NCBI GenBank assembly: GCA_003255025.1
Contig: QANY01002466.1
Span: forward strand, 372,001-436,000
DNA from: Datisca glomerata
Taxonomy: Eukaryota > Streptophyta > Magnoliopsida > Cucurbitales > Datiscaceae
Reading direction: 5' to 3'
Length of the DNA stretch: 64,000 nucleotides
Position numbers and translations under genes: made by a program. The notes under the pieces were generated by a model, which saw only the letters and a program-made list of their open reading frames with translations, was not told the DNA's origin and made no database searches. Below, piece after piece: positions 1 through 12,256 of the stretch (position 1 is its first letter; the number at the start of each line of letters is the position of its first letter).

Positions 1-1
1 A

Positions 2-733
2 GGAGAGGATGACCTAGTGCCCATTATCTACATCATGACAGAGAATCTTGGTACGCTTCAACTACTTTGTTTCATTTCGTTATTCTGATGTTCTTGTATC
101 TAGTATGTCATAAATAAATTTAAATAGTTTTGACTCATTCACAAAATTTGTCAAGTGGAGGTATCGAATAATATACATAACCATGAAAAATAATTCGAAT
201 CAAATTGAGTAATATAAATTATTTATAGAATAAGAATCTCACTTAATGTGCTTAATATTAATGTTTTTTTCACTAAGTTTTACGATAGTCTTGCATTTCA
301 TGCTACCTAAAATATTTAGCTAAGTGATACTGAATTAATTTAGGACTAATCTTTTGCTTATAATTTTTTAATATTTGGGTATGGTAATAATGAAGAGAAA
401 ACGTGTTTAAAAGTGATAAGTTAAACGAAATGGTTGAAGAGCTCTTAATGTGATTTTGTTTGTTTAATTTTGAGTTTAAGAATAATGTAAAAATATTCAA
501 ACATTGTTTTCTTCATCTCTTCACTTTTATATAAATTGATTTTTTTATCACAACTATCTATTAAACTAGATGATTGATACTTGTATTTGTTTCAATGACC
601 CTTAGGGCGTTCAGGACAGGTTAGTGGCGAGGATGAGCTCCCACAATTAGTGCGGCAAAGGAAAAGGGCAGCACCAGCGTTAGAGGGCACATCCTCAACT
701 GGGTTACTCCAAGCGAAGAGAGTGAGGACGTCG
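2..733 (+). CDS. Two exons of an unrecognised spliced gene (3' part)
   Basis: Two open stretches fit one spliced reading frame. The first (2-50) reads GEDDLVPIIYIMTENL and stops at a GTACGC donor, leaving one base of a codon. The second (606-733) follows a CTTAG acceptor, needs exactly two bases to complete that codon, and runs 42 codons, rich in Arg, Gln and Ser, to a GTATAT donor. Phase match plus both splice signals is the evidence; there is no domain I recognise. A TTATTACAG acceptor at 994-1002 would join in phase to a three-codon last exon ending in TAG at 1014. The gene begins left of the window. It could be a host gene or an exon of a transposon-encoded protein. Confidence 0.45.
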
Positions 734-1401
734 GTATATACATATATTGCAAGGTGCTTATTTTACGCCCATTAATTAAATCTTTTAATCATAACTATTA
801 AATCTGAAGGAGATGTTTAATGTTATGATGTCACATCATTATTTTTTTAGTAACCAAAATTATTAAAGAGTAATCTTATAAAATGATGATCGGTTTCACA
901 CTCTAAAACATTTACAATAGGATGAAAAACTAAGGTTTAATCTAACTTATTGTAGTTTAGTTACATGAATTCTTTACATTCATCTCTTAATTCTTATTAC
1001 AGAACACATTATAGCTGAATCGACACAAAAATTTCTACTGATGATCATTTTAAAAAATATGAATTTACAAAGCTTTTTTAAAGAAAATTTTTCTAATGAA
1101 ATTACTTGCACTATGAAAATTGACTTTTTATCGCTACATAAAATTTTAATGATGCGATAAGATAATTGTGTATCAAAGATATAGAAATTGAAAAAATAAA
1201 ATTAGTAAATGACACATGCAATAAAGATAGAAAACTTTAATGATATATAATGATAATAATCGTTGGATGAATATCATGACGTTGAACGGTTTGTAATAAA
1301 AAATAAAGGATATGCAAGGAGAGTAAATACCAATGAGAGTTTGTCTTTTGTTAAAATGGTAAGTAAAATAGACAAAGAACTTGTACCAAACAGTTCATTA
1401 G
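734..1401. other. AT-rich non-coding DNA
   Basis: Mostly AT-rich sequence that would be intron and 3' flank of the gene on the left. Apart from the possible three-codon terminal exon at 1003-1014, I see no coding frame, repeat or structural signal here. Confidence 0.5.
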
Positions 1402-2096
1402 TGTTGGGAAAATGATATTATGCAAATCAAAATATTGTGACTTTAAGACATGTAGAACGTTATATTTAAGGTGATATTTACCCCCCCTAATAGTTTGATG
1501 AAAGGTGTCAAGCAAATAACCTCCAGGATACAGCAAAGCCTAAATCCACAACAGCAATCTGTAGATTTCTATAATTAATCAGTGAAAATATTCTGGAGAG
1601 AAGAAGAACAAAATATGGTCTTTGGCAGTTTGGATAACTATTTATAGACAGTAAAATTGTTTATATTCAAAAGTTGTAACTCTTAAAAATGAGTTTATTT
1701 CAGAAAAGTTGAAACTCTTCAATTTGCTTAAACCATCTATAATGCATGAATAATATCTTATGTATCTCATTTTGATTGAAAAATAAATTATAACCATCCA
1801 ATTTAATCGTACGGCACATGCCACATGTTCAAGTGTCAAATGCGCTGATAAAGTATCAATAATGTGCCACCTGTGCCACGCCATGAATGCACGCACATGT
1901 GTGTTGTATTCCATCGAAACCACTTTCACTTAAACTTAATACATGGTTTGAGTAAAGGTTTATGGGTTGAAAATATTTACATTTCTAATGTGGGACAAAG
2001 TCTCTTCACAAACACTTCTTTCTAACCGTCACATTTATCCACAAATCAACTTAATACTGCAATCTACCCAATTATACATAACAATATATATACAAC
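1402..2096 (-). repeat. 3' LTR of a minus-strand copia remnant
   Basis: On the minus strand the segment ends in TTTTCCCAACA (TG at 1402 on plus), a usual copia LTR end. It is preceded by a purine-rich tract, AAGTGGGAGA, at about 2099-2110. The tract lies just downstream of the RNase H remnant, as expected for a polypurine tract followed by a 3' LTR. The LTR start is fixed only to within about 10 bases, and no partner LTR is left because the 5' side is interrupted at 3704. Confidence 0.5.
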
Positions 2097-3703
2097 GATC
2101 TCTCCCACTTAGATGTAATATTAAACCAATCACTAGAATGCAATGTTGGTAGCATGCATAAAAGAAGGTATCTTTTGACTTAAACGTTCTATTAATGTAA
2201 GTAATCGAAGTCCTAACGAAGTCTACAGTGGTATACTACTCAAACCGAGACTTGAATATTAGAACCGAAAGTACCACACACATAATATCATCCAATTTCA
2301 TTGAGTAATTCGTCATGTGTTTAGCACTACTATGGTTATGTGCTACATCCTAGTTTTCATGAACATTTACAGAATCTACTCATTTTGTTAGAAGCAACAC
2401 CACTTCTAGGTCCATGTAGGTGAAGTTTACTACAGCCATGTTACTTGGACATTGCAAATTGACTTAAACTTCAGTAAGGGTTTATAACTCATCCTCCTTT
2501 ACGCAACAATTGGCTCTACATGACTCATAGCACCACCAATAACATACAATAACTTGTTTTTGCACTTTCAAACTTTACGACATTTACGCTAATATAAAAC
2601 TAGTATAAAGTCAGGTTATCATTACTAGTGATTACCATTCCTTTGGAAGTAGTTCTCACTAAATCTCTCTAGAGTCATTTTGTAAGAGGTCTCCCAAGTT
2701 ATCACTTGACCTAACATATACTACTATGAGTCACCATCTGATATCAACTGTTTGACATATTCATGTCTCAAGCAAATACGTATAGATTTACCATTATATA
2801 CTTTACTATAAGCTCTAAACATTGTTGTTTCACTATCACAGCCCAAAGAAATGGGCCGCATAGGTTATGACCACAACTTTATATCCAATAACAAGTTTCT
2901 CAACCAATAAGCTTCTTTGCTTGCTGCTGCAAAAGTAATAAATTCAGTTTCCATTGTGGAATGCAAAATAAGTGTATGTTTCTTTGAGGCCTTAGAAACA
3001 GCTCCTCTTCCTAGGATAAAATCCCATCCTGAAATTGACTTATTATCACTTGCACCCGTAATGCAACTAACGTCTGCATATCCCTCTAGTATTGCAGGAA
3101 ATTTGCCATAATAAAGTCCATGTTGATTGTTCGTTTAAGATAAATAAGGACCTAATAATAGCTTTCCAATGATCGATACCTCAGTTGCTCATGTATCTAG
3201 AAATCTTACAAACTGCAAATGCAATATCTAGTCTTGTGCAATGCATGACATACATTAAGTTACCTATTGCACTAGCATACTCTAATTGCACATTGGATCT
3301 ACCAGAATTATCAACTAGCTTGAAAGAAGAATCATATGAAGTATTCGCCTCTTTGATTCCTAGATGTTAGAATTTGATAGTTACTTTGTCAATATAATGC
3401 GATTGAAAAAGTACATAATCCCCATTATGCTTCTTCCCTTTTATTCTTATGATGATATCTACTTCATTTAAGTCTTTCATTTTGAAACTTTGAAGCTAGA
3501 TACCTCTTAGTTTGTGATACAACTTGCATATTTAAACCAAATATGAGCATATCATCGACATACAGACAAATAATGACATCATAATCTTCTGTGAACTTTG
3601 AATAAATACATTTCTCGGCACTATTGTATATAAATCCATGAGATAAGATTAGAGAATTAAATTTGTGTGCCATTGTTTAGATGCCTGCTTTAGACCATAT
3701 AAC
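2097..3703 (-). pseudogene. Ty1/copia pol remnant: RT palm to RNase H
   Basis: Read from high to low coordinates this is the last third of a copia polyprotein. YGLKQASKQW starts at 3703. The RT active site follows as YVDD (3551-3562) inside CLYVDDMLIFG. Next come the connection region with an LMYVMHCTRLDIAF-like stretch (about 3190-3320) and the RNase H domain (about 2700-3130) with GYADVS, KSISGW and STMETEF motifs. A 69-codon piece (3464-3673) is still open; frameshifts and stops break the rest. The 5' part is missing: at 3704 the frame runs straight into a repeat block, so the element was cut by a later insertion or rearrangement. It is non-functional. Confidence 0.85.
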
Positions 3704-6342
3704 TGTTAGGATTGTGCCCTAAAAAGTACTGAAATTCTATCGTATTTATTGAGACATTTAATTCTGATTAATAATAAATAGTTTATTCTTATACTATACA
3801 CTATACATTCTTGAAAAAGATCCACAAGAATAATGGTACTTGGTTTAAGGGTCCTATGGAGTTTAGTTCATGAGAACAATGTATTTAACTAAGAGTTATT
3901 TATAACTTGTAAATACTTAATTTCATGGTCTAGTGAAGCTGAGCGCTTTACTGAGAAAAGACTATATATAGTACATTAGCTCTATTATGTAGAGTGACTT
4001 ACTTTGATCATTAGGTAGATTACCTAGTTAATGTACTAGTGCATTTGGAATGCATTGAAATGACTAATGAGTTTGATTTTCAGTAAAGTACTATCAAAAT
4101 GAAAATCATGACTGATTACTATTATTTTATGAGTGCTCTCAGTCTTGAGAGAGTTATGAGCTCATATTTAATAACTTAGTTATTTGATCTATTAAGAATG
4201 AGACTCTATGAGTCAAAATATTCTGTAGGTTGGATGACTAAGTTATTAGATACTGAGTCCATATATTCTCAATAGTAGATTCAACGGACACTTTTAATTA
4301 AGTGATATAGTACCTCTTAGGTAATCCATTTATGTGATCAGAGTAAACTAAGTGATTAGTATCTCTGGTGGAGTACTAGAGATCTAATAATTTTACTTGA
4401 GACGTCATGTATGAAAATTATCATAGTTGATCGATAGAATGAATTTGGAATCTGAGGATATCAAGATGTGTATTAATATTAGGTCGATAACAATTAACCT
4501 AACTATGCACGATACTATATTATGGAGGGGCATTACAGAATGAATAATAGGCCAATGATAGTTACGTCGAATAATTTAAAATATACTTGAAATTCAATTA
4601 CGATTTTATCGTGGAGTTTCATATAGCTTGTAAGCTCTAGAGGATATGAGTTTCACATAGCTTGTAATCTATTAAGAATGAGACTCTATGTTTTCTCTTC
4701 CATATCTTGTGAATTAAAATTATTGGGAATGGATGTCTATGTGAGATTCACATAGCTTGTAATTGATCTTCACACCAACAATCATTAGTTAAAGTCAGAA
4801 GTAAATTTCTCAAGAATTTACGTAGGAATTGAGTGTGGGCTCTCAAAATAACTGTGGAAGAGAAAACAAATTTTTTCTCTTACTTGTGGGATTTCGACGG
4901 CAATAGTGAGGGAGAGGGAGAGAGAAATTTTTTCTTGCTCTAATTTAAAACATTGAACTTAGGTTATGTTAGTTAAGAGATGCAACCTTTATATGTTAAT
5001 TATGGAATTTACCCATATACTCTTATATGATAAAACTGAAAATTACATTCTCCCTGCACTGTGATGTACGATTTTTACATCTCCTCTAGAGTAAAAATTG
5101 TGTCCAAATTCATCAGTTCAAATTGATGAATTAAATTGATCCCTATCAATTAATTTATTAATTTCTTTTATTTAGTAATTATCTAATAATTAGAAATTAC
5201 AAAATAATTAATTTGAACATTAATTTTTCTCTTCACTAATACAGTGATGACATCCATATGAGTTCGGGAAATGTACATTGGTCCAAAACACATTTTTTGT
5301 CCAACTGTTGTTATTTCTCATTCTTGTCCTTATGAGCTACTCCTAAGACTGAATGGACCCATATGAATAAAGTTATGGGATTCAAATACCAGGCTAATTT
5401 ATCTCCATAAATTTCTGACCTATTTAATTTTGACATTGTACGACTCCACTATAGGTCTGCTGTCGAATGAATTCTCGATTCATGCGCGCTACATTTTCTG
5501 TTGGTGCAAAAAAATATTTATATTTCAAGGTCCACAGAATGATTAACAATATTACCCTTTGTGAATGTCAGTAATAAAATTGGGATGTAAAAATTAATGT
5601 TTTACCCCTCTAATTATTATTTCTTTAACTCCTTGATTGACTGTGAATAAGAAAGACATATCAGTGAAGTGTCACATACAGATCACCATATTTTATTCAA
5701 TGACTCATGTCTTCGAGTACCAAGCCCGCTTTATTTATTCACACACTCATCAATAAAGTATTAAGGTAATATCATTACTTTTGTAATCTTACCACAAATT
5801 TCATATATGTGAATTACGCAACTCCAACATAGTTAAATCACGGTCTCAATAGTCGACGTATTGTCCGGCAATTCAAACTCACTCCTTTAGCATATCAAAG
5901 ATAGCAAGTAACTAAGTCAAGTTTCGTATTCACTACATGATTAAGGTAATTAAGATGTAACAATTAGATTTAGAGCTAGATATGACTTTGCTCTAAACTA
6001 ATTAATTACTGTCTATTCAACATATTTCATAACATGTCTAAGTCAACCGTTAGAATCTCCACTCTCATTCCCTAAGACTGGCATCCTTTGGTTCAACCTA
6101 ACAGTCATAGTTTGATTCGATTACTCAACTGATGTTAAGACTACAAATAACATTATGAACTATCTTAGAAGTGTTTTTCTGGAAGACCGCTCAGTCTTTA
6201 CTATTCTTATATTGATAATAGTTCCAGGACTTAAGTAAATTACAAACACACTTTAATTAAAGAAAACTTTCAATTTATTCATAAAATTCAGTAATACATA
6301 AATATCAAAAAAATAATTGTTTACTCATAAATAGTTATTACA
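3704..6342. mobile_element. Non-coding LTR-like block interrupting the copia remnant
   Basis: The block begins TGTTAGGATTGTGCCC directly inside the copia RT frame, and a TG...CA pair can be drawn from 3704 to 6342. It has no coding frame, is AT-rich and reads like long LTR sequence of copia elements. Its first 470 bases have a diverged relative at 61425-61841 on the other strand, so a repeat family is real. Internally a 24-base string occurs exactly at 4187-4210 and 4667-4690, and a 20-base motif built on CATAGCTTGTAA occurs three times (4614, 4648, 4743). I find no target-site duplication at the two ends. It may be two abutting LTR fragments rather than one unit. Confidence 0.45.
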
Positions 6343-6360
6343 CCCGATTTCAAAAGAAAG

Positions 6361-6591
6361 TTATAGGGCCCTTGAGATTCGTAAGAAGTTTAAATCCTTG
6401 CGAATGTACCTCTATGTGTACCGTTCTCAAAATAAAATTATGAGGCCTCTGACCTACGTAAAAAGCTTAAGTCCATGAGAATGGATGTCTACATATACCA
6501 TTTTTAGAAGGAAATTTTAAGGGGCCCTTAGCCTTATGAAAAGTTCAAGTCCTCGGAAGCAGATGTTCAACGAACGTCTTTTTCAAAGGGA
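6361..6591. repeat. Three 77-base imperfect tandem repeats
   Basis: Units start at about 6361, 6438 and 6515. Each carries a GGGCCC/AGGCCT core near its start, then a block reading AGTTTAAATCC or AGTTCAAGTCC, then an ATGT...CCTCTATGTGTACC-type segment. The units have diverged by roughly a quarter from one another. Such repeats are found in the 3' untranslated part of some LTR elements, which would suit the flanking LTR-like sequence, but I cannot assign a family. Confidence 0.7.
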
Positions 6592-6901
6592 AACTAGTAA
6601 ACAGAATCAGTTTAGTAGAATTGATAACGGACGTAACCCAAGAAAATTAAAAAGACAAAGTCTCAAGTAAATGAAGGGAATCCAAAAATCAGTAAAGAGT
6701 ACAACATAAAGAAGAAATCTACAAGTACGTACACAACAACGGAGAAGTCAAAAGTTGAGAAAATCAAACTCCTCTTCATTGATGGTGATTGAAAATTACA
6801 ATGAAAATAAGAAAAGAGTGCAAGAATAGTAAGAAGAAGTATAGGGAAAGTAAAGAGAATACAAGGAAAGGAAATTATAAGCACAAAATAAACGAGGAAA
6901 A

Positions 6902-7066
6902 CTAAGAGATGGTAATTGTGTTGCCTTCGGTAGCGGCAGTAACTGCACCTTCATTTGGATTGACAGTAGTAGTTTCAGCTACGGCTTCAGAAGAGTTGGT
7001 CACGACATCCTCCGTAGAGGCATTTATCTCATCTTGGGCCTCAGGAGCAACGTCGATGAGACACAT
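6902..7066 (-). pseudogene. Coding scrap with acidic, Ala/Thr/Val-rich C terminus
   Basis: A minus-strand frame of 54 codons from an ATG at 7066 to a TAG at 6902 reads as real protein: it begins MCLIDVAPEAQDEINA and is rich in Ala, Thr, Val, Asn and Glu. The frame stays open upstream through RKARLFVPQ to a TAA near 7095, and the related copy at 53093 lacks that stop. The composition resembles a low-complexity tail rather than a catalytic domain. I do not recognise the family. It could be the end of a transposon ORF. Confidence 0.35.
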
Positions 7067-7553
7067 TTGAGGAACAAATAAGCGCGCCTTTCTTTACTCC
7101 TGAAATAGATCCTCAAAGTGTTAAACACTATCTTTGGCACATTCTTCTCGATAATTGACCAGGCACGAGTTGCATTATCACTCCAACATTGATGTTGGTT
7201 TTAGCCAAATTCAAATTCAAAATTATTTACAGGAAAGCAAAGAAGATAGTTGTAGGGAATCCTTTAGTTATAGTTTTTTCTAACAAGTCAATTAGTTAGA
7301 GTTTAAGAGATGTAAATGGTGAATATATTTTACTAACTTGTTATATGCCCGTGTGGCACACGGGTTACAGTAATTTTGTTTTTACTTTTATTTTAATAAT
7401 CTTATATTTAAATCAATTAATTCGGTATTATTTTCAAGACAAGAGCCTAGAGAGTAACATTGGTTTTCTAAAATAATATTGTTGTGAGATAATTATAAGA
7501 AATTAATGATTGATAACAATTATGTTCTTGCACAACAAATAAGAAAAATATAT
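7061..7553. repeat. Dispersed 493-base repeat, copy 1
   Basis: From GACACATTTGAGGAAC to AAGAAAAATATATT this segment matches 53093-53582 in the same orientation at roughly 85-90 percent by eye, and both sides of the match break sharply. It contains a perfect 8-base inverted repeat with a one-base centre (7348-7364, CCCGTGTG-G-CACACGGG) that is degraded in the other copy. The right edge abuts the LINE that starts at 7556. Confidence 0.75.
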
Positions 7554-7555
7554 TT

Positions 7556-9696
7556 CTCAACCATTCACTATAGAAGAGGTCATAATTACGTTCTTTTCTT
7601 TTAGGGATAGTAAAGCCCCTAAACTGGATGGTTTCTCTACTAGATTCTTTAAGAAAGCCTGGGGCATTATTGGTAGTGATGTCAACGTGGTTATCTCGAA
7701 TTTTTTCAACATGGTGAGCTTTTGTAGACATTCAATGCTACTGTTACTTCTCTCATTCCCAAGGTTTCTAACCCTGCCAGAATATCTGAGTTTATGCCTA
7801 CTGCTTGCTGCAACTTGGTCTATAAGTGTTGTACTAAGATGTTAGCCAAGAGACTGAATATTTTTTTGCCTAATGTGATTAGCCTTAATCTAAGAACTCT
7901 TGTTCCTGGCATAGCGATTTTAGATAATTTTCTCCTTGCTCAGGAGATTATGTGAGGATATCACAAAGAGACCAATAGCCCTAGATGCGCTTTGAAAGTG
8001 GACTTGCTCAAGGCTTATGATAGTTGGAGTTGGTTTTTCTTAGTCAGGTTCTGCAAACCATTTATCTTCCCGACATTTTCATTGACTGGGCAATGAGTGT
8101 ATTACTTCTCCTAGTTATGCTATCAATATCAATAATGGTTTGCATTGATACTTTTAAGGGCGGAGATGCCTCAAACAAGGTGACCCTATTTCACCTTACA
8201 TTTTTGTGTTGGTAATGGAAGAAGCTCTAACATGCATCCTTAACAGCGCGTTACTTTGCCTTCATTCCAATTTCATTGGAGATGCAAGAAAGATAGAATT
8301 GTTAACTTATGCTTTGCTGATGACCTCCTAGTTTTTTGTAAGGGCAATTTGAATTTTGTCAAATTAGTTAAGGACGTTGTCGATACAAAAGGTAGCGTAC
8401 TTTTTCTCTGGCTATGAAACTTCTGTGTAGGAGGATATTATTCCTCTGACTGGTTTTTCTAGAGGTGCACTCCATGTTAAATATCTAGGGATCCGTCTCA
8501 TTTCAACCAAGCTTAGTAGAACTCATTGTAGTATCATGGTTCACAAAATTATGAAAAGGGTTAAGGCTTGGGAGAGTAGATTTCTTACTTATACAGGAAG
8601 ACTCCAACTCATCAAAATTGTTTTACTTGCTATTTAAGATAGCTATTGGGCTAGCCCTCTCTTCTTACCCAAGATGGTTATAAAGAAGCTCAATGCTACT
8701 TAGAGAAAAATTTTTATGGAATGGCAATACTGACTGTGCTTTAGGGGCTAAAGTTCATTGTGATCTTGTCTGCTCTCCTTAGGATGAATGAAGTATGTGT
8801 ATTATGTACTTGATATATTAGAATTACGCTGCAGTTGTCAAGCATTTTTTTAGCAGTGCATCTGATGCTAAGCATTCCTTATGGATTGCCTGGTGTAGGC
8901 ATAATTTGTCAAAGTAACACTACATCTTTATAGTTAAAATGTATGCTTACTCATCTTGGCCTTGGAGGAAACTCCTTAAAATCAGGGATAAGATGGCTTC
9001 TTTGTGCTCTCCTCGGATTGGTGATGGCTCCAACTTTACTCTATTTACTTAATCATGGTATCTAAGGGGTATTTTGTTCTCTATTAGTGGTAAAGATCTG
9101 GTTTCTAGTACTAGTTTACCTCTTGACAAGCCTCTACCTATTTTGATTAGAGATGGGGTTTCGAGTTGGCATTCTCAACCTCTTTCCTCTTGCATGAACC
9201 AATGGGAGTTTGATCTTTATATTGATCAATCAAGTGGAGTCAAGATTCTTGGAATTGGATAGCTTCCTCATCTGGATCCTTCTTTATTGACGCTAGCTAT
9301 GACTACCTAGTTCATCCTAAACTGAAGGTTCCCTGAGCGTCTCTCATTTGGTTTCCTGGCCACATACCAAAGTGCTCCTTTATAGCTTGGCTTACTTGTT
9401 TGAACAAACTTTCTACTAAAGACAAAGATGCTCACTGGAGTTCTTCAGTCAGATCAGCTTGAGTTTTTTATTCTGCAGGTATTGAATCTATTGCCCATGT
9501 GTTTTTCAAGTGCAAGACTACTCGCATGATTTTCATGGAGTTGTTCTTGAGATGTAACTTTCACAGCATTACTACGTCTTAGGGGGATATTCTCCTTTGG
9601 CTTACACAGGTTACGTCAAAAAGTCATGTTTTTATTATTGATCTTGTTTTCAAAGTTTCTATTAATTGTATTTGGTTGGAGAGGAATAGAAGAGTC
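7556..9696 (+). pseudogene. LINE (L1-type) ORF2: reverse transcriptase to zf-RVT, 5' truncated
   Basis: Translation in shifting frames gives the standard plant L1 ORF2 order. An N-terminal RT block runs from QPFTIEEV through DSKAPKLDGF, then TSLIPK, then KVDLLKAYD, then the catalytic CFADDLLVF (about 8307-8333). The C-terminal region has SLWIAW and RIGDGSNF, and the zinc-finger RVT region has HVFFKCKTTRM (about 9500). Many stops and frameshifts are present. ORF1 and the endonuclease are absent, so this is a 5'-truncated copy, the usual product of incomplete target-primed reverse transcription. It stops inside ERNRRV at 9696 because a copia element is inserted there; the rest lies at 19226-19482. 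Confidence 0.9.
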
Positions 9697-11854
9697 TGTT
9701 AAGTGTTGGGGGTTATGCCCTCAAAGCAATTGACTTTCTATATGAAATTTAATGAGTATTACATTTTTCTTATAATTATTTTATTAAATTATTGTTGAAT
9801 AATTTTTCATAAATATCTGAAAATTCCATATTCATTAATGAAACTATGATCTTGTATTAGTACGAGAGGATTAAGATCATAGATAATGAATAAAATTGTT
9901 AGCAACATATTAAAGTATGAAATCTTTAATGAATGCTTGCTAGCACGGTTCACTAAACATTATAAATGTGTGCGATCTAGATCCAGATCATTGATTTGTA
10001 TAGACATCTTAGTAAAAGTACTTAATATAATGAGATTATATATGACTCAACCGATGTGAATTAATATATTTATTAACGTGTTATTTATCATAAAGATTTA
10101 ATACACATCACTTCGATGAGCATATGTAGATCACACGCTAAGGTTTGTTTGTAAAATAAGCTAGTAACTTTTGTTTTGGAGATTCAGTGATGTGGTGGCT
10201 GGGAACATAATCTTACAAGATTTAGAATCCAAGCTTTTCTAACAGATCATATATTGGTTCCTCTAAATGTTAATTTTGGAGCTGAATGGTTATTGAGCTC
10301 AAATTATAATAAGATTATAAATTAGTCATTCATTAGTGGACTGATAGTATTTAAGCATCAAGAGGTATTTAGAGGGGTAAAACGGTAATTTTGATCAACT
10401 CTAATTTACAAACCAATAATTGGAGGTTAGAACTATATGAAATGATTATATCACTGGACTATACGAGAATACTTTGTAAATACATTCTATAATCACTAAG
10501 AGTTCAATTCCATATTTATAGTGGAGTAATAATGGAATTAATAAATAAGATTATTTAATTAAATAATTTAATTAATAATCTGATTTATTGGAGCATAGGA
10601 TTATAGGTTCATGGTCCGCAAGTTACATTTGTACTACGCAGTATAGGGTGTGAATATTTTAGGACATGAGAAAATGACTGACTTACAAAAAAAATTTTAT
10701 TATGAGGCAACTACATAATTATGTTATAATTATGTGTGATTAATTAATTAAGAGTTAAATAATTTGAATTATATATGTGTGTGTGTGTAATTTTAGGAAA
10801 TTATATATAAATAATTATCGATTATTCTTCTAATTATCGATAAATCAGACAAGATATCTAACTTATAAAATTAGATAATTAAATTAATATTAGATAATAA
10901 TTTGAATCAAGTAAATCTGTTATTTGTGAAATAACAGATAATTTAGTTGATATGGATAATAAAATATGTTTGAATTAACTTATATCTATATATTTATCTG
11001 ACTAAATTAAATATTTAATTTACAGTAATTGTCACGTGCCGATCAATGATTGGGAATCATAAATCATCATGAATTGTTGTAGTGTCACATGGCACTATAA
11101 CAGTAGGCGTGTAACACTACAGTGCCACATGGCACTGTAGTGTGGCGCAACACATAGTGCCGTGAGGCACTGTGGTTGTTTACGCTAACTACAGTGCCGT
11201 GTGTCACTACAGTTGTGCACCGTTACACAGTGGGTCCCACTTCATTGGGCAATATAAAATTAAATAATAATTTTTAATTATCTCTAAAAATATAATACGT
11301 CATTATCTAGAATATAATACAGATATTATTCTAATGGTCCCACTTCATTGGTATAAGAATGATTTTTTCTTTATGATTAAAAGTTAATAAAAAATCTAAA
11401 AGAATAATCATAGCATTCTTTAGTGAATCATCTCACTAAAGTCCTTCTCAGTAAATCTCTAGATCCCATGCGTTGAGTACATTTAGAGACAGAAAAAGTG
11501 TCTTGTAATATTCTATGTGCCCACACACGTCCTAGTACGTTGAGGATTGACTTGGAAGATCTTAAGGTGGATCTCGGAGTCTACTGATCGTTGGAACGAT
11601 TCTGTGGGACGGAAGATCGATCAGTTTTACAAGGACGCTTAATATAGACTACAAGAGGTATATGATTTCTAACATTGTATGTTGTAGATTTAATATATAA
11701 ATATATAATAAGATCTTGATTGAAAAGAGTTTTCAATAAAAATTTTTATTTTCAAAAATCATTGCGTCGCGTTTGTTTTATTTTTATCGAAAAGATTCAT
11801 TTTTAATAAAAACAATTTAAATGCTTCTGCTGCATGTGCCCCGCATTTTCCAAC
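9697..11854 (+). repeat. 5' LTR (about 2.15 kb) of a long-LTR copia element
   Basis: The LTR begins TGTTAAGTGTTGGGGG at 9697, or TGTTGGGGG at 9704; the first choice leaves a better target duplication and restores the LINE frame. It ends TTTTCCAAC just before a tRNA-Met primer site. The related 3' LTR runs 16868-19225. By eye the two LTRs differ at about one site in ten in the first 200 bases, so the insertion is old. Several short palindromes lie at 11080-11212. Confidence 0.85.
11080..11212. repeat. Cluster of four AGTGCC/GGCACT palindromes in the 5' LTR
   Basis: Four self-complementary modules lie within 133 bases: 11080-11097, 11114-11143, 11155-11173 and 11189-11212. The second is a perfect 14-base inverted repeat with a two-base centre (11114-11127 and 11130-11143). 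All are variants of AGTGCC-NNNN-GGCACT. The matching part of the 3' LTR (about 18320-18450) keeps the arrangement but has lost much of the pairing. Confidence 0.75.
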
Positions 11855-11857
11855 TAT

Positions 11858-11870
11858 TGGTATCAGAATG
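11858..11870 (+). promoter_or_regulatory. tRNA-Met primer binding site of the long-LTR copia
   Basis: TGGTATCAGAATG follows the 5' LTR by three bases. It matches the usual plant copia primer site complementary to initiator tRNA-Met (TGGTATCAGAGC) at 11 of 13 positions. Confidence 0.8.
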
Positions 11871-12256
11871 TTCTTTATATATTATATGTTAAATGATGTG
11901 TGAGTTTTCTTGCATTATTCATAAAATATGAGATATGTATGAATGAATGGATTATGTTTAGAACATTCTGATAATTGTATGTATGGAAAAAAATGGATCG
12001 GTAATTGTATGGTGATTATTAGGTTAGGCTTTGTTCTTTAATTTTTTCTTAGATCTTGTGTAAACCGTGTTGGGGCGTAGGAATTTTTGTAATTTTATTT
12101 TTAAAATTTATTGTAATTATTTCGATCACGAGAAGACGAAGAATGCACGAGACGAACGACATATAGAAAAGAAAAGAAATAGGAATTCTTTTAGAATTTT
12201 AGCGCTGGAACCAGAAATTGGATTTCCAGCGCTGGCGCTGCCGATTTATAATTACT
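11871..12256 (+). other. Untranslated leader of the long-LTR copia
   Basis: Leader between the primer site and the duplicated segment. It contains no sustained coding frame. A frame-open stretch at 12067-12258 has no copia-like content and is taken to be chance. Confidence 0.5.

Noticed and set aside
3704..6342. Complete LTR retrotransposon with two matching LTRs
   Set aside because: Could not find a second copy of the TGTTAGGAT start inside the block or a target duplication at its ends.
7348..7364. Hairpin as a Helitron 3' end
   Set aside because: No CTRR ending at the right distance on either strand and no TC start found; the second copy has lost the hairpin.
7468..7731. Minus-strand 87-codon frame
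   Set aside because: Antisense to the LINE RT start, which has recognisable motifs on plus.
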